In this document: one piece after another, positions 17,493 through 25,789 of the stretch
How positions within the stretch are numbered: position 1 is the first letter of the stretch
Layout: each line of letters starts with the position of its first letter
Assembly: GCA_964600345.1 (NCBI GenBank)
Contig: CAZRKA010000013.1
Coordinates: 1 to 30,835 of the forward strand
Direction: 5' to 3'
DNA: 30,835 bases
Source: JABMMZ01 sp964600345
Lineage (GTDB): Bacteria; Bacteroidota; Bacteroidia; NS11-12g; UBA955
The notes under the pieces: model-generated
Database searches by the model: none
The model's input: only the letters and a program-made list of their open reading frames with translations
What the model was told of the DNA's origin: nothing
Made by a program: the position numbers and the translations under genes

Positions 17493-18553
17493 AACCTTTC
17501 AGAATTCAGGTGCTGAAAGACATACTCGGGTCGTATCAATACGACCGCCCATTCAGTGCTCACTTTCTTGAATTGTCTAAACAACACAGGAACTGGGGAA
17601 GTAAAGACAGGAAAATATACCGTTCACTGGCCTATGCCTATTTCAGACTCGGGCATGCAACAAATGATTTAAGTACAGAAGAAGCCATATTGAAAGCATG
17701 GTCATGTTTGCAGGATAAATCTAATTTTCCGGCACCTGATCAGGTGTTTCCGTTTCCTCAGATAGTTTCTGCCAAAGCAGGATTTGAAACCTGGGCCGCA
17801 TCATTGTTAATACAGAGTCCGGTATATCTGAGAATCAGAAAAGGACGAGAATCCGAAGCTACGGCACTGATGAAAAAGCTGGAACTTTCTTTTGAGTTTA
17901 TCGGAACCAATTCTGTCAGGTTACCTGCAGAAAGCAAGTGCAACGAACTCATAGAAAAAGGACTGGCCTGGGTAATGGATATTTCATCTCAGACTGCCGC
18001 CGATTGTATAGATATTCCGGCAGGAGAAACGGTCTGGGATGCATGCAGCGGGGCAGGGGGCAAATCGCTATTTATTGCCGATAAATTCAATTCAGCATTT
18101 TCACTAACCTGCAGTGATAAACGCTTCAGTATTCTGGAAAATCTGAAAACCAGATTCGGCTTATATCAATTGCCACAGCCTCATGTCGAATTAAGCGATC
18201 TGACTGATGGTTTTCAATTATCCGATAAGTTCGATAAAATTATATTGGATGTACCATGTACAGGTAGCGGGACATGGGGAAGGTCACCTGAGCAGATCAA
18301 ATCATTCAATCCGGAAAAAGTACTGTTATACAGCACTTTGCAAAATAAGATTTTCGACAATGTTGTCCGGCATTTGAATCCGGATGGAAAATTGTATTAT
18401 ATCACATGTTCCGTCTTTCCTGCTGAAAATGAGGATAATATAAAAATGTTTTGCAAGAGGCATTCTTTGAAGATTTTAAGAGAAAAATATTTTTTCAATG
18501 AAAATTCGGAGAGCGACTTTTTATTTTTAGCTGAAATAGAGTTAAATAATTAA
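17480..18553 (+). CDS. RsmB/NOP2/SUN-family rRNA cytosine-C5 methyltransferase
   Basis: About 357 residues. An N-terminal helical region (SKDRKIYRSLAYAYFRLGHA) resembles the NusB-like part of RsmB. The Rossmann methyltransferase domain has the SAM motif DACSGAGGKSLFIADK (about 187-202), DVPCTGSGTWGRSPE with the conserved motif IV Cys (about 261), and ITCSVFPAENEDN with the motif VI catalytic Cys (about 311). It uses S-adenosylmethionine to make m5C in rRNA or possibly tRNA. No PUA domain is present. The start codon appears to be TTG 17480, overlapping the previous gene by 13 bp; the only upstream in-frame room is about five codons to a TAA, and no ATG is available near. Exact target cytosine not assignable. 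Confidence 0.9.
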   Translation: MEVLKPFRIQVLKDILGSYQYDRPFSAHFLELSKQHRNWGSKDRKIYRSLAYAYFRLGHATNDLSTEEAILKAWSCLQDKSNFPAPDQVFPFPQIVSAKAGFETWAASLLIQSPVYLRIRKGRESEATALMKKLELSFEFIGTNSVRLPAESKCNELIEKGLAWVMDISSQTAADCIDIPAGETVWDACSGAGGKSLFIADKFNSAFSLTCSDKRFSILENLKTRFGLYQLPQPHVELSDLTDGFQLSDKFDKIILDVPCTGSGTWGRSPEQIKSFNPEKVLLYSTLQNKIFDNVVRHLNPDGKLYYITCSVFPAENEDNIKMFCKRHSLKILREKYFFNENSESDFLFLAEIELNN

Positions 18554-18895
18554 TCGAAATGATTAATATCAGACATTTATTTACTTAATGTCAAAACCAC
18601 TAGTAATTTATTATTTAATAAACAACGCCATTGTATTTCATCGATTAATGTAGTCCTTTATTGTCATGGTCAGAATTCTGATTTGAACTGCCTTTTAATA
18701 GTCATTCTAGTTGTTTTTATCTAATAATTGTGTAAAAATACGCTGAAAAATAGTTTGAACTTTAACGATATATTTAATTGATTAATAGATTATTATAAAT
18801 TGTGAATAGCCTGTTAACAAGACGTTTAAAAGTGTCCTTATGCTAACTTACGTATTCTTTTATCGTAAAATGTAGAGGGATAGATAAAAAAATGT

Positions 18896-18907
18896 TAATA
18901 TTGCAGC
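18896..18907 (+). promoter_or_regulatory. Promoter-like -7 element (TAATATTG + CAGC) of the polysaccharide operon
   Basis: TAATATTG is one mismatch from TAnnTTTG and is followed by CAGC, giving the same TTGCAGC context as the yidC and guaA elements. Initiation here would give a leader of about 120 nt before the first export gene. No -33 element is clear. Confidence 0.45.
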
Positions 18908-18915
18908 TGATTTAC

Positions 18916-18984
18916 ATGAAAACACAAGTAAGATTCACATCAGGCCGAGCAACTGAGCTGGGCGGAGCCGTAGGGTACGGTTAG
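18916..18984 (+). CDS. Possible 22-codon leader ORF ahead of the polysaccharide operon
   Basis: ATG at 18916 opens a frame of 22 codons ending TAG at 18982-18984. It starts MKTQVRF and ends GGAVGYG, so the second half is Gly/Ala-rich and contrasts with the AT-rich DNA on both sides. It begins 12 nt after a promoter-like element and stops 47 nt before the first export gene. It could be a translated leader peptide whose 3' half overlaps hairpins. A reading frame this short can occur by chance, no clear ribosome-binding site is seen, and the peptide resembles nothing I recognise. Confidence 0.3.
   Translation: MKTQVRFTSGRATELGGAVGYG
18945..18980 (+). promoter_or_regulatory. GC-rich hairpin islet in the leader of the polysaccharide operon
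   Basis: Two adjacent potential hairpins: CCGAGC (18945-18950) with GCTGGG (18957-18962, one mismatch), and a perfect CCGTA-GGG-TACGG (18968-18980). The string GGCGGAGCCGTAGGG at 18961-18975 loosely resembles the ops core (GGCGGTAG) found before enterobacterial capsule operons, and also resembles interspersed palindromic repeats seen in diverse genomes. No T tract follows, so it is not a standard terminator. Confidence 0.45.
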
Positions 18985-19031
18985 TTCTTGTTTGTTTATT
19001 TCATTGATAATCAAGATAATAAACGTATTCT

Positions 19032-19817
19032 ATGAGAAAGAATTTAAAATGCTTCTTAGGTTTATCCCTGATAATTGTATTTGTATTTAGTATTTCTTCT
19101 TGTGCAAACAGTAAGAAGCTGTCAATATTCAGTGGTCTTCAAAATGACAGCAGCAGTATTATTCAAAAAAACAAAAACGACAACACAATAAAAAGCGGGG
19201 ATATTCTTCAGATCACTGTTTTTTGTCTGGATGAAGAAACCAAAAGGATATTGAACAATCTGACGACAGCTACTGTTGCAGGTGGCAGCAGTAATTCTCC
19301 GGGATATCTCGTCAATGATTCAGGATTTATTAAATTTCCTATGCTTGGCTATGTGAAGTGTTCAGGTTTGCTCAAAGAACAGCTTGAGGAACAAATCAAG
19401 ACTACCTTACTTGCCAATAAATTTGTGCTGGATCCGATAGTTACTGTCAGAATTGCAAATTTTAAAATTACTATTCTGGGCGAAGTTAACCGCCCCGGGG
19501 TAATCAATATTCCCAACGAAAAAATCAATATCATTGAGGCTATCGGACTGGCTGGCGATCTCACAATTTTTGCAAAAAGCGATAATATCCTGCTTATTCG
19601 GGAAGTAAACGGAAAAAGGATTTATAAAAGATTCAGCCTCAATGACCCTGATCTGTTTGCCAAAGAGTTTTATAATTTGCAAAATCAGGACGTTATCTAT
19701 ATTGAGCCTACAAAGAAGAAAGCAGCTTCGCTGGACAGGTCGGGTCAGTTCATTTCACTTGGACTAACAGCTGTTAACATGTTCATTCTTATTTACACTC
19801 AGTTTTTACTTAATTAA
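19032..19817 (+). CDS. Wza-like polysaccharide export lipoprotein
   Basis: 261 residues. Signal peptide with a clear lipobox SISSC and lipidation site Cys24, so an outer-membrane lipoprotein is expected. The Poly_export (PES) domain has IKSGDILQITVF and the GFIKFPMLGYVKCSGLLKEQLEEQIKTTL block. It is followed by one SLBB domain (ITILGEVNRPGVINIPN and NIIEAIGLAGDLT). The C-terminus is hydrophobic (LGLTAVNMFILIYTQFLL), consistent with the membrane-spanning helix of Wza-type octameric channels. Role: outer-membrane export channel for exopolysaccharide or capsule, partnered with the Wzc-like kinase encoded 12 nt downstream. First gene of the locus, preceded by an unusual leader. Confidence 0.93.
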   Translation: MRKNLKCFLGLSLIIVFVFSISSCANSKKLSIFSGLQNDSSSIIQKNKNDNTIKSGDILQITVFCLDEETKRILNNLTTATVAGGSSNSPGYLVNDSGFIKFPMLGYVKCSGLLKEQLEEQIKTTLLANKFVLDPIVTVRIANFKITILGEVNRPGVINIPNEKINIIEAIGLAGDLTIFAKSDNILLIREVNGKRIYKRFSLNDPDLFAKEFYNLQNQDVIYIEPTKKKAASLDRSGQFISLGLTAVNMFILIYTQFLLN

Positions 19818-19829
19818 TTCAAATAGAAA

Positions 19830-22211
19830 ATGAATTCCAACGAAGAAAGAAGACCAGTCCTAAAAGATCAGTCCGTAAATCTCCTAAGTGAATTAACCCA
19901 GAGGTTTCTTCCGTATTGGCCAGTTTTTTTAATTGCACTAATAATAAGTATCAGTTTTGCATTTGTAAAACTCAGATATGCAACTCCCATGTTCCGGGCA
20001 TTTGCTACAATCATGCTTAAGGATGAAGAAACCGGTGTTGAAAGTGTCATAAGTGCGCTCGAAGGAACAACTGCTAAGAAAAATGTTGAAAATGAAATAG
20101 AGATCATAAAGTCTGCCAGGCTTATGAACAAAGTTGTAATTGATATGGGACTTTACGCCCAGGTTTTCATGCCGGGAAGAGTCAGACACCTGTATGCATA
20201 CAAATCATCGCCGGTATCATTTATTGCAATTGAACCGGAAACAATAAATTCTTCAGAAATGATCAACTTTACCTTTCTGCCGAACGAGAATGCAATTGAA
20301 CTTAAAAATGTCAGATACAATCTGGACGATACTGTGAATACCCCTTACGGGAAGTTTGCTCTGATCGCAAACAAAAACAGTAATATTACTGACAACAGAA
20401 TATTCATGGTTCGGTTTGTGAAGGTGAGCGAAGTGGTTAAACAATTATTGAGCAACCTGACAATCGGTACGGGGGCAAAGCAGTCAACTGTATTGAATTT
20501 AAGCATCACCGATCCGGTACCCGACAGAGCAGTTGATGTACTCAATAAGCTTATTTCAGTGTATAACAAAGCCGGAATCGATGATAAAAATACCATGGCC
20601 GAAAATACACTGGAATTTATAGAAAATCGTCTGGGATTGATAACCGTCGAATTGAGCTCCATTGAAGGACAGATAGAATCTTATAAGTCGGAAGAGGGAA
20701 TTGTAAATATATCATCAGAAGGAGCCGTTTACTTAAATAGTGTACAAGCTTCAGACCAGTCTCTGTCTGAAGTTAAAATCCAGCTTTCTGTTCTGGATCA
20801 GGTCGAAAGGTATGTTGTCAACAAGAGTGATATGCCCGGTACAGTACCTGCTACACTCGGAATCTCGGATCCGATTTTGATGAGACTTCTGAACCAGTTG
20901 AACGAAGCCGAACTTCAACTGAATAAACTCAAGAGGACAGGTGCCGAGAATTCACCTGCTATACTTTCATTGCAGGGTCAGATCGCACAGCTTAAACCGA
21001 GTATCCTGGAAAATATCAGAAATCTCAAACAGAATCTTCAGGCTACCGAAACCAAGTTGCAGAGCGAAAGTAATAAATATTCATCCCTCCTGAGGTCAAT
21101 CCCCAAGAAAGAAAGAAAATTACTGGATATAACAAGACAACAAAGCGTTATAAATGACATTTACACCTTTCTGTTACAGAAGAGGGAAGAAACGGCTTTA
21201 TCTTATGCTTCCGCTGCTCCTGACAGCAGGCTGATCAATGAAGCAGAAGCGTTGCCTTTTCCTGTCGCACCTGTTAAGACCAGCATGTATTTATTCTCAA
21301 TAGCATTAGCACTCCTGGCCGGTGTAGGATTCGTGCTGCTTAAAGAAAATTACAACCGATTCATTATGTTCCGATCTGAGATAGAGAAAGCAACGGATGC
21401 ACCTATTATAGCCGAAATTGTATTTAATAAGTCTAAAGAAATAGTTGTTATCGGAGAAGGCAAACGCAATATAATTGCAGAGCAGTTCAGGTATCTTCGG
21501 ACATCGCTCGGATTTATCGGAACTCATACAGGTAAAAATAAAACCATACTTGTCACGTCTTCAGTTTCGGGAGATGGTAAAAGTTTCATTTCGATAAATA
21601 CCGCAATCAGTATAGCACTTACCGGAAAGAAAGTTTTGCTTTTAGATCTGGATTTACGCAAGCCCAAGATATCCAAACTGCTTGGTCTGGAAGTAGAAAA
21701 CGGGGGTATTTCGAATCTGCTGGCAGGAACCGTCACACTTGAAAAAGTTATTAGAAAATACAAAGGGTTTCCATCTCTTCATATCATAACTGCCGGTACT
21801 ATTCCTCCCAATCCAACAGAATTACTCGTAAATGGTAAACTTGATAATATCCTGAGCGAATTAAAGTCTGAATTTGATTTTATCATTTTAGACTCACCTC
21901 CTATCGGATTGGTTACAGATGCAAAATTGCTGAAATTATATGCTGATCTGAGTCTTTTTGTAATCAGGCACAAGCATACACCAAGAAAATATCTTCCATT
22001 CATACAACAGGTATACAGTGCGGGTGAACTCGACAATATGTATCTGGTTTTCAATGGCATTAAAGACCGCGGTTTGTTCAGCGGATTCAGCAATTCGGGT
22101 TATGGCTATGGTCAGGGTTATGGCTATGGTTACGGGGAAACGGAAGAAAATTCCGAAAAAAGCAAGATATTTTTGTTTAAAAGGAAAAAGAAAAAAACTG
22201 ACAGCGTTTAA
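19830..22211 (+). CDS. Wzc-like polysaccharide co-polymerase / bacterial tyrosine autokinase
   Basis: 793 residues. Wzz-type domain with TM1 (PVFLIALIISISFAFV, about 33-48), a long periplasmic coiled-coil region (about 230-430), a proline-rich segment PFPVAPVKTSMY leading to TM2 (about 483-503), then a cytosolic BY-kinase domain. Kinase motifs: Walker A VSGDGKSF (about 577-584), Walker A' VLLLDLDLRKP (about 603-613) and Walker B FIILDSPP (about 685-692). The tail near 755-768 is a Tyr/Gly cluster with seven tyrosines (GYGYGQGYGYGYG), the expected autophosphorylation site, followed by a basic end. Chain-length control and export gating through cycles of Tyr phosphorylation are known for the family. 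No cognate phosphatase lies in the window. Confidence 0.95.
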   Translation: MNSNEERRPVLKDQSVNLLSELTQRFLPYWPVFLIALIISISFAFVKLRYATPMFRAFATIMLKDEETGVESVISALEGTTAKKNVENEIEIIKSARLMNKVVIDMGLYAQVFMPGRVRHLYAYKSSPVSFIAIEPETINSSEMINFTFLPNENAIELKNVRYNLDDTVNTPYGKFALIANKNSNITDNRIFMVRFVKVSEVVKQLLSNLTIGTGAKQSTVLNLSITDPVPDRAVDVLNKLISVYNKAGIDDKNTMAENTLEFIENRLGLITVELSSIEGQIESYKSEEGIVNISSEGAVYLNSVQASDQSLSEVKIQLSVLDQVERYVVNKSDMPGTVPATLGISDPILMRLLNQLNEAELQLNKLKRTGAENSPAILSLQGQIAQLKPSILENIRNLKQNLQATETKLQSESNKYSSLLRSIPKKERKLLDITRQQSVINDIYTFLLQKREETALSYASAAPDSRLINEAEALPFPVAPVKTSMYLFSIALALLAGVGFVLLKENYNRFIMFRSEIEKATDAPIIAEIVFNKSKEIVVIGEGKRNIIAEQFRYLRTSLGFIGTHTGKNKTILVTSSVSGDGKSFISINTAISIALTGKKVLLLDLDLRKPKISKLLGLEVENGGISNLLAGTVTLEKVIRKYKGFPSLHIITAGTIPPNPTELLVNGKLDNILSELKSEFDFIILDSPPIGLVTDAKLLKLYADLSLFVIRHKHTPRKYLPFIQQVYSAGELDNMYLVFNGIKDRGLFSGFSNSGYGYGQGYGYGYGETEENSEKSKIFLFKRKKKKTDSV

Positions 22212-22232
22212 ACTGAGCACGAAAGCATCTGT

Positions 22233-23519
22233 ATGAAAGTGATCTTAAGGGAATATATAGGCAGTCACAGACTGGCAAAACTGACAGAATGGATGAAGCT
22301 GGTCAGTTACACAGGTGCTGTCCAGATATTGGTACAGATCTGCAGTTTTGTAAGCGGTATACTTGTTATAAGGCTTTTACCTCAGAACGAGTATGCCTTA
22401 TACACAATAGCCAATACAATGCTGGGAACATTCAATCTGCTTACTGATGGCGGGATAACAACCGGTGTAATGGCTCAGGGGGGTAAGGTATGGCAGGATA
22501 AAGTTCAGTTGGGGAAGGTATTGATCACCGGATTCGGACTTAGGCGGAAAGTTGCTGTTTTCGGTATGATTATAGGTGTTCCTGTTTTGATCTTCATGAT
22601 AAATATGCTGGAAGCCAGTTGGTTTACAACCATCATGATAGTTGCATCTTTCATACCCGCATTCTATACAACAATGGTCAATTCTTTGCTGGAAATTGTG
22701 CCCAAGTTGCATCAAAACGTTATTCCTCTTCAGAAGAATCAGTTATACGTAGCAATTGGAAGACTGATTCTCAGTTCCATGACCCTTTTCTTTTTCCCCT
22801 TCACGGCAGTTGCTCTGATTGCAGCATCTGTACCACGTTATTTCGGTAATAACAAACTGAAAAAGATTGTAGCTGAACACGCAGATGTTGAACAGGTAGT
22901 TGACAAAGAAATACAAAAGGATATTTTAAAAGTCTTCAAAAGAGTTTTGCCCGGAGCAATTTATTTCTGTCTTTCTGGTCAGGTCACAATCTGGCTTATA
23001 TCGTTTTTTGGCGAAACCAAAGATGTGGCAAGTCTTGGCGCAATAGGCAGACTTACCATTGTGCTGTCAATATTCAATCCTTTAATGGCTACGCTGATTG
23101 TTCCCCGCTTTGCAAGGTTGGCAGATACAGAGAAACTGAAGCTATACTTCTGGAGAATTTATTTTTCAGTGGCTGCGGTTATTTTTTTTATGGTTTTCGG
23201 TATCTGGTTATTTTCAGATTATATCCTCATGATACTGGGAGAGAAATATGCAGGATTGTCTGCAGAAATGACGCTCAGTATTCTTGCTGCCGGAATTTCA
23301 ATGCTTGGAGGCGGCTCATACTCGCTTGCATCGAGCAGAGGATGGTTGGTAAGTCCAACTCTAACTATAGTGTTGAACATTATGGCCCTGGCAACCGGAA
23401 TATGGCTATTCGATATGGGTACACTTATAGGGGTGCTGAAACTGGATATTCTGGTTGCCGTAAACTTTGCATTATTACATAGCAGTTATTGTATATACAG
23501 ATTGTACAGAAAACAATGA
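22233..23519 (+). CDS. Wzx-like polysaccharide flippase / oligosaccharide translocase
   Basis: 428 residues with about 12 hydrophobic segments, for example YTGAVQILVQICSFVSGILVIRLL at the N-terminus and several C-terminal helices such as FFMVFGIWLFSDYILMILGEKY. The QNEYALYTIANTMLGTFNLLTDGGI element, positioned after the first helix, is typical of the MOP/PST-superfamily polysaccharide flippases. Such proteins move undecaprenyl-linked repeat units across the inner membrane. It starts 21 nt after the kinase gene. A 98-bp spacer separates it from the next gene, where a secondary promoter could lie though none is clear. Sequence is poorly conserved in this family, so substrate cannot be predicted. 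Confidence 0.85.
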   Translation: MKVILREYIGSHRLAKLTEWMKLVSYTGAVQILVQICSFVSGILVIRLLPQNEYALYTIANTMLGTFNLLTDGGITTGVMAQGGKVWQDKVQLGKVLITGFGLRRKVAVFGMIIGVPVLIFMINMLEASWFTTIMIVASFIPAFYTTMVNSLLEIVPKLHQNVIPLQKNQLYVAIGRLILSSMTLFFFPFTAVALIAASVPRYFGNNKLKKIVAEHADVEQVVDKEIQKDILKVFKRVLPGAIYFCLSGQVTIWLISFFGETKDVASLGAIGRLTIVLSIFNPLMATLIVPRFARLADTEKLKLYFWRIYFSVAAVIFFMVFGIWLFSDYILMILGEKYAGLSAEMTLSILAAGISMLGGGSYSLASSRGWLVSPTLTIVLNIMALATGIWLFDMGTLIGVLKLDILVAVNFALLHSSYCIYRLYRKQ

Positions 23520-23617
23520 GATTCAGAAATACTATTATTAAATAAAAAGAACGGGAGAATAAAGAATAGTGCGTGATTTTCGACTTGCATAAAGAACAAA
23601 ATAAATTAAATAAATAA

Positions 23618-24673
23618 ATGAAAAAAGTACTCATTACAGGATCATCCGGACTTATCGGGTCTGAGGTATGTTTGTTTTTTGCTTCTCAGGGTTGGGAAGT
23701 ACATGGTATCGACAATAATCAGAGGGCAGTTTTTTTTGGTGCCACGGGAGATACCAGATGGAATCAGAACAGAATAGCACAGTTGATAGGTCAGGGATTT
23801 CATCACCATGAGATTGATATCAGGGACAGACAGGGAATTATCGAGTTGATGAAGTCAATAAGGCCGGATGCCATTGTGCATACTGCAGCTCAGCCTTCAC
23901 ACGACAGAGCCGCAGCAATACCTTTCGACGATTTCGATACCAATGCAGTAGGCACGCTGAATCTTCTGGAAGCTGCAAGACAGTGGTGTCCGGAATCGCC
24001 GTTTGCTCATATGTCGACCAATAAGGTTTATGGAGACAGACCAAATACTATTAAACTTAAAGAACTTGAAACCAGATGGGAATACGATGATCCGTATTAT
24101 TACGACGGAATCAGGGAAGATTTTTCAATAGACCAGTCCAAACATTCGCTGTTCGGGGCTTCTAAAGCGGCAGCAGACATTATGGTACAGGAATACGGCC
24201 GGTATTTCAATATGCCTACGTGCTGTTTGAGGGGCGGTTGCTTAACAGGGCCCAATCACAGCGGGGTTGAATTGCACGGATTCCTTAGCTTTCTGGTAAA
24301 ATGCAATCTTGAGGAGAGGGAATACAAAATATTCGGTTACAAAGGCAAACAGGTAAGGGACAATATCCATTCGCATGATGTTGCAGCATTTATCAGTGCT
24401 TTCATTGCGAAACCAAGAGTTGCCGAAGTTTATAATATAGGTGGCGGCCGCGACAATTCATGTTCTATACTTGAGGCCTTCGCAATTACGGAAAAATATA
24501 CAGGTAAAAAACAGCTCTTCCAGTATCTGGATGAGAACAGGATTGGCGACCATATTTGTTATATATCCAATCTCGATAAAATGAGGGCGCATTATCCGGA
24601 ATGGGATATTACGGTGTCATTGGATGAAACCATCAGACAAATTGTTGAGGCATGGCAGAAAAGGAAACAGTAA
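23618..24673 (+). CDS. NAD-dependent sugar epimerase, CDP-paratose 2-epimerase-like (extended SDR)
   Basis: 351 residues. NAD-binding GSSGLIG at residues 8-14 with VHGIDNNQRAVFF after it, then IVHTAAQPSHDRAA and HMSTNKVYGDRPN (Ser133, Thr134). RGGCLTGPNHSGVELHGFL and KGKQVRDNIHSHDVA are characteristic of the group annotated as CDP-paratose/tyvelose 2-epimerases and relatives. The usual YxxxK catalytic pair is FGASK here: Phe179 in place of Tyr, Lys183 kept. Its role is probably to convert a nucleotide-sugar precursor for this polysaccharide. No CDP-sugar synthesis genes are in the window, so the substrate is open. The 3' end overlaps the next gene by 22 bp. Confidence 0.85.
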   Translation: MKKVLITGSSGLIGSEVCLFFASQGWEVHGIDNNQRAVFFGATGDTRWNQNRIAQLIGQGFHHHEIDIRDRQGIIELMKSIRPDAIVHTAAQPSHDRAAAIPFDDFDTNAVGTLNLLEAARQWCPESPFAHMSTNKVYGDRPNTIKLKELETRWEYDDPYYYDGIREDFSIDQSKHSLFGASKAAADIMVQEYGRYFNMPTCCLRGGCLTGPNHSGVELHGFLSFLVKCNLEEREYKIFGYKGKQVRDNIHSHDVAAFISAFIAKPRVAEVYNIGGGRDNSCSILEAFAITEKYTGKKQLFQYLDENRIGDHICYISNLDKMRAHYPEWDITVSLDETIRQIVEAWQKRKQ

Positions 24674-25782
24674 AAAAAAGAATTATACTTTCATTCCAGC
24701 CATTTTCTGTATACGGAAATGGCGGTGGTCCGCGAATTATGCGCCGGCTCGTTGAGGGCAGAGAATCTGAGGTTATTTTCTTTTCGTTCTCATTCAAAAA
24801 AGACAAATTGAATGAACATCCGAACGAAATTAAATATATTCTGTTTCCGCCTCATAAAACCTGGATGCGATCATTCGTAAGGACATTTTTTACTTTCCTG
24901 AGAAACAAAGTATTTCTCGCCTACAATATCCGGAGGTCAAGGGCAATTGTGTCAAAACTGAGTTTTGATGTAATGCATATTCTCGACCATAGTTTCTACT
25001 CCAGCATTTTATTGCCTCTTGCCATAAAAAAGAAGGTTCCGGTCTGGGTTAGTTTTCACGATCATTTTATTTCGACCCAGTCTAACAGTGAAGTGACAAG
25101 AGATCTCTGGCTTAATGCCAGCAAGAGAATGGTTATTTCTCCAGAAATGGGAGAACATTATTCCGAACTTTTTGGGAAAAGGGATTATATGATCGTAACC
25201 GACGGTTTAAAACCTTATGAAATAGCCGGTCCAAAACCGCAAATAAACAGAAAGCAAATAAAGGTTTATTTCGGGGGACTTCTGCATTTTGATTATTACG
25301 AGTTGTTTAGGAAATTCAGCATTACCCTTGGAGAAATGGCATTGAGGGATAATGTTGAAATTGAGATTATACTAAGGGGTACACAAAAACTTAACTTCCT
25401 TGATGAATCGCTGCTCAAAGTAGATTACAGACCTTTTTCGATCGACCATGAATTGCTTGCAAACGAAATGAATGAGGCGGATATTCTGTATTTACCTATT
25501 AAATATAACGACCCGACATTTTACAAATACAGTTTTTCAACTAAAATGATTGGGTATCTGGGGGCATCCGGAAATATTTTCTATCATGGTCCTGAAGATG
25601 CGGCGGCAGCCCGCTTCCTTTTAAAGAATGACTGCGGCGTGATATGTGATTCTCTGGATGAAAAGGAAATTCTAGTTAAATTTGAACAATCAATAAGCGA
25701 CAATAAATATTCGGTGAATGCAAAAGCAGTGGCGTTGCGTGATTTCCAAATGAAAATGATGCAGGACCGGTTTTTTGAATAA
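24652..25782 (+). CDS. GT-B fold glycosyltransferase (family 4-like)
   Basis: 376 residues, no signal peptide. The architecture suggests a GT-B enzyme. An N-terminal half with NGGGPRIMRRLVEG and FDVMHILDHSFYSS precedes a C-terminal half starting IKVYFGGLLHFDYYELF, with NEADILYLPIKYNDPTFYKYSFSTKMIGYLGASGNIFYHGPE and ending NDCGVICDS. The acidic E-x7-E signature of GT4 is not clear. Probably transfers one sugar of the repeat unit at the cytoplasmic face of the inner membrane. The ATG at 24652 overlaps the epimerase gene by 22 bp. Donor and linkage cannot be predicted. Confidence 0.75.
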   Translation: MAEKETVKKRIILSFQPFSVYGNGGGPRIMRRLVEGRESEVIFFSFSFKKDKLNEHPNEIKYILFPPHKTWMRSFVRTFFTFLRNKVFLAYNIRRSRAIVSKLSFDVMHILDHSFYSSILLPLAIKKKVPVWVSFHDHFISTQSNSEVTRDLWLNASKRMVISPEMGEHYSELFGKRDYMIVTDGLKPYEIAGPKPQINRKQIKVYFGGLLHFDYYELFRKFSITLGEMALRDNVEIEIILRGTQKLNFLDESLLKVDYRPFSIDHELLANEMNEADILYLPIKYNDPTFYKYSFSTKMIGYLGASGNIFYHGPEDAAAARFLLKNDCGVICDSLDEKEILVKFEQSISDNKYSVNAKAVALRDFQMKMMQDRFFE

Positions 25783-25789
25783 TAGAATA

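Larger units (their letters stand above)
18554..19031. other. 478-bp AT-rich intergenic region, leader of the polysaccharide locus
   Basis: No conventional gene is seen. Just after the methyltransferase stop are two short palindromes: ATTAATC/GATTAAT at 18549-18555/18561-18567 and GACATT/AATGTC at 18572-18577/18587-18592, neither with a T tract. About 18600-18890 is AT-rich without recognisable structure. From 18896 a promoter-like element, a 22-codon reading frame and a GC-rich hairpin islet follow; these are listed separately. Confidence 0.6.

Noticed and set aside
18941..18984. GC-rich leader islet as a c-di-GMP or other named riboswitch
   Set aside because: I tried the GEMM-I core and other conserved riboswitch cores by eye and found no match, so no Rfam name is given.
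18554..19031. The polysaccharide locus as a mobile island inserted next to the methyltransferase gene
   Set aside because: No integrase, transposase, tRNA or flanking direct repeat was found. Surface-polysaccharide loci often vary by recombination, but nothing here shows a border.
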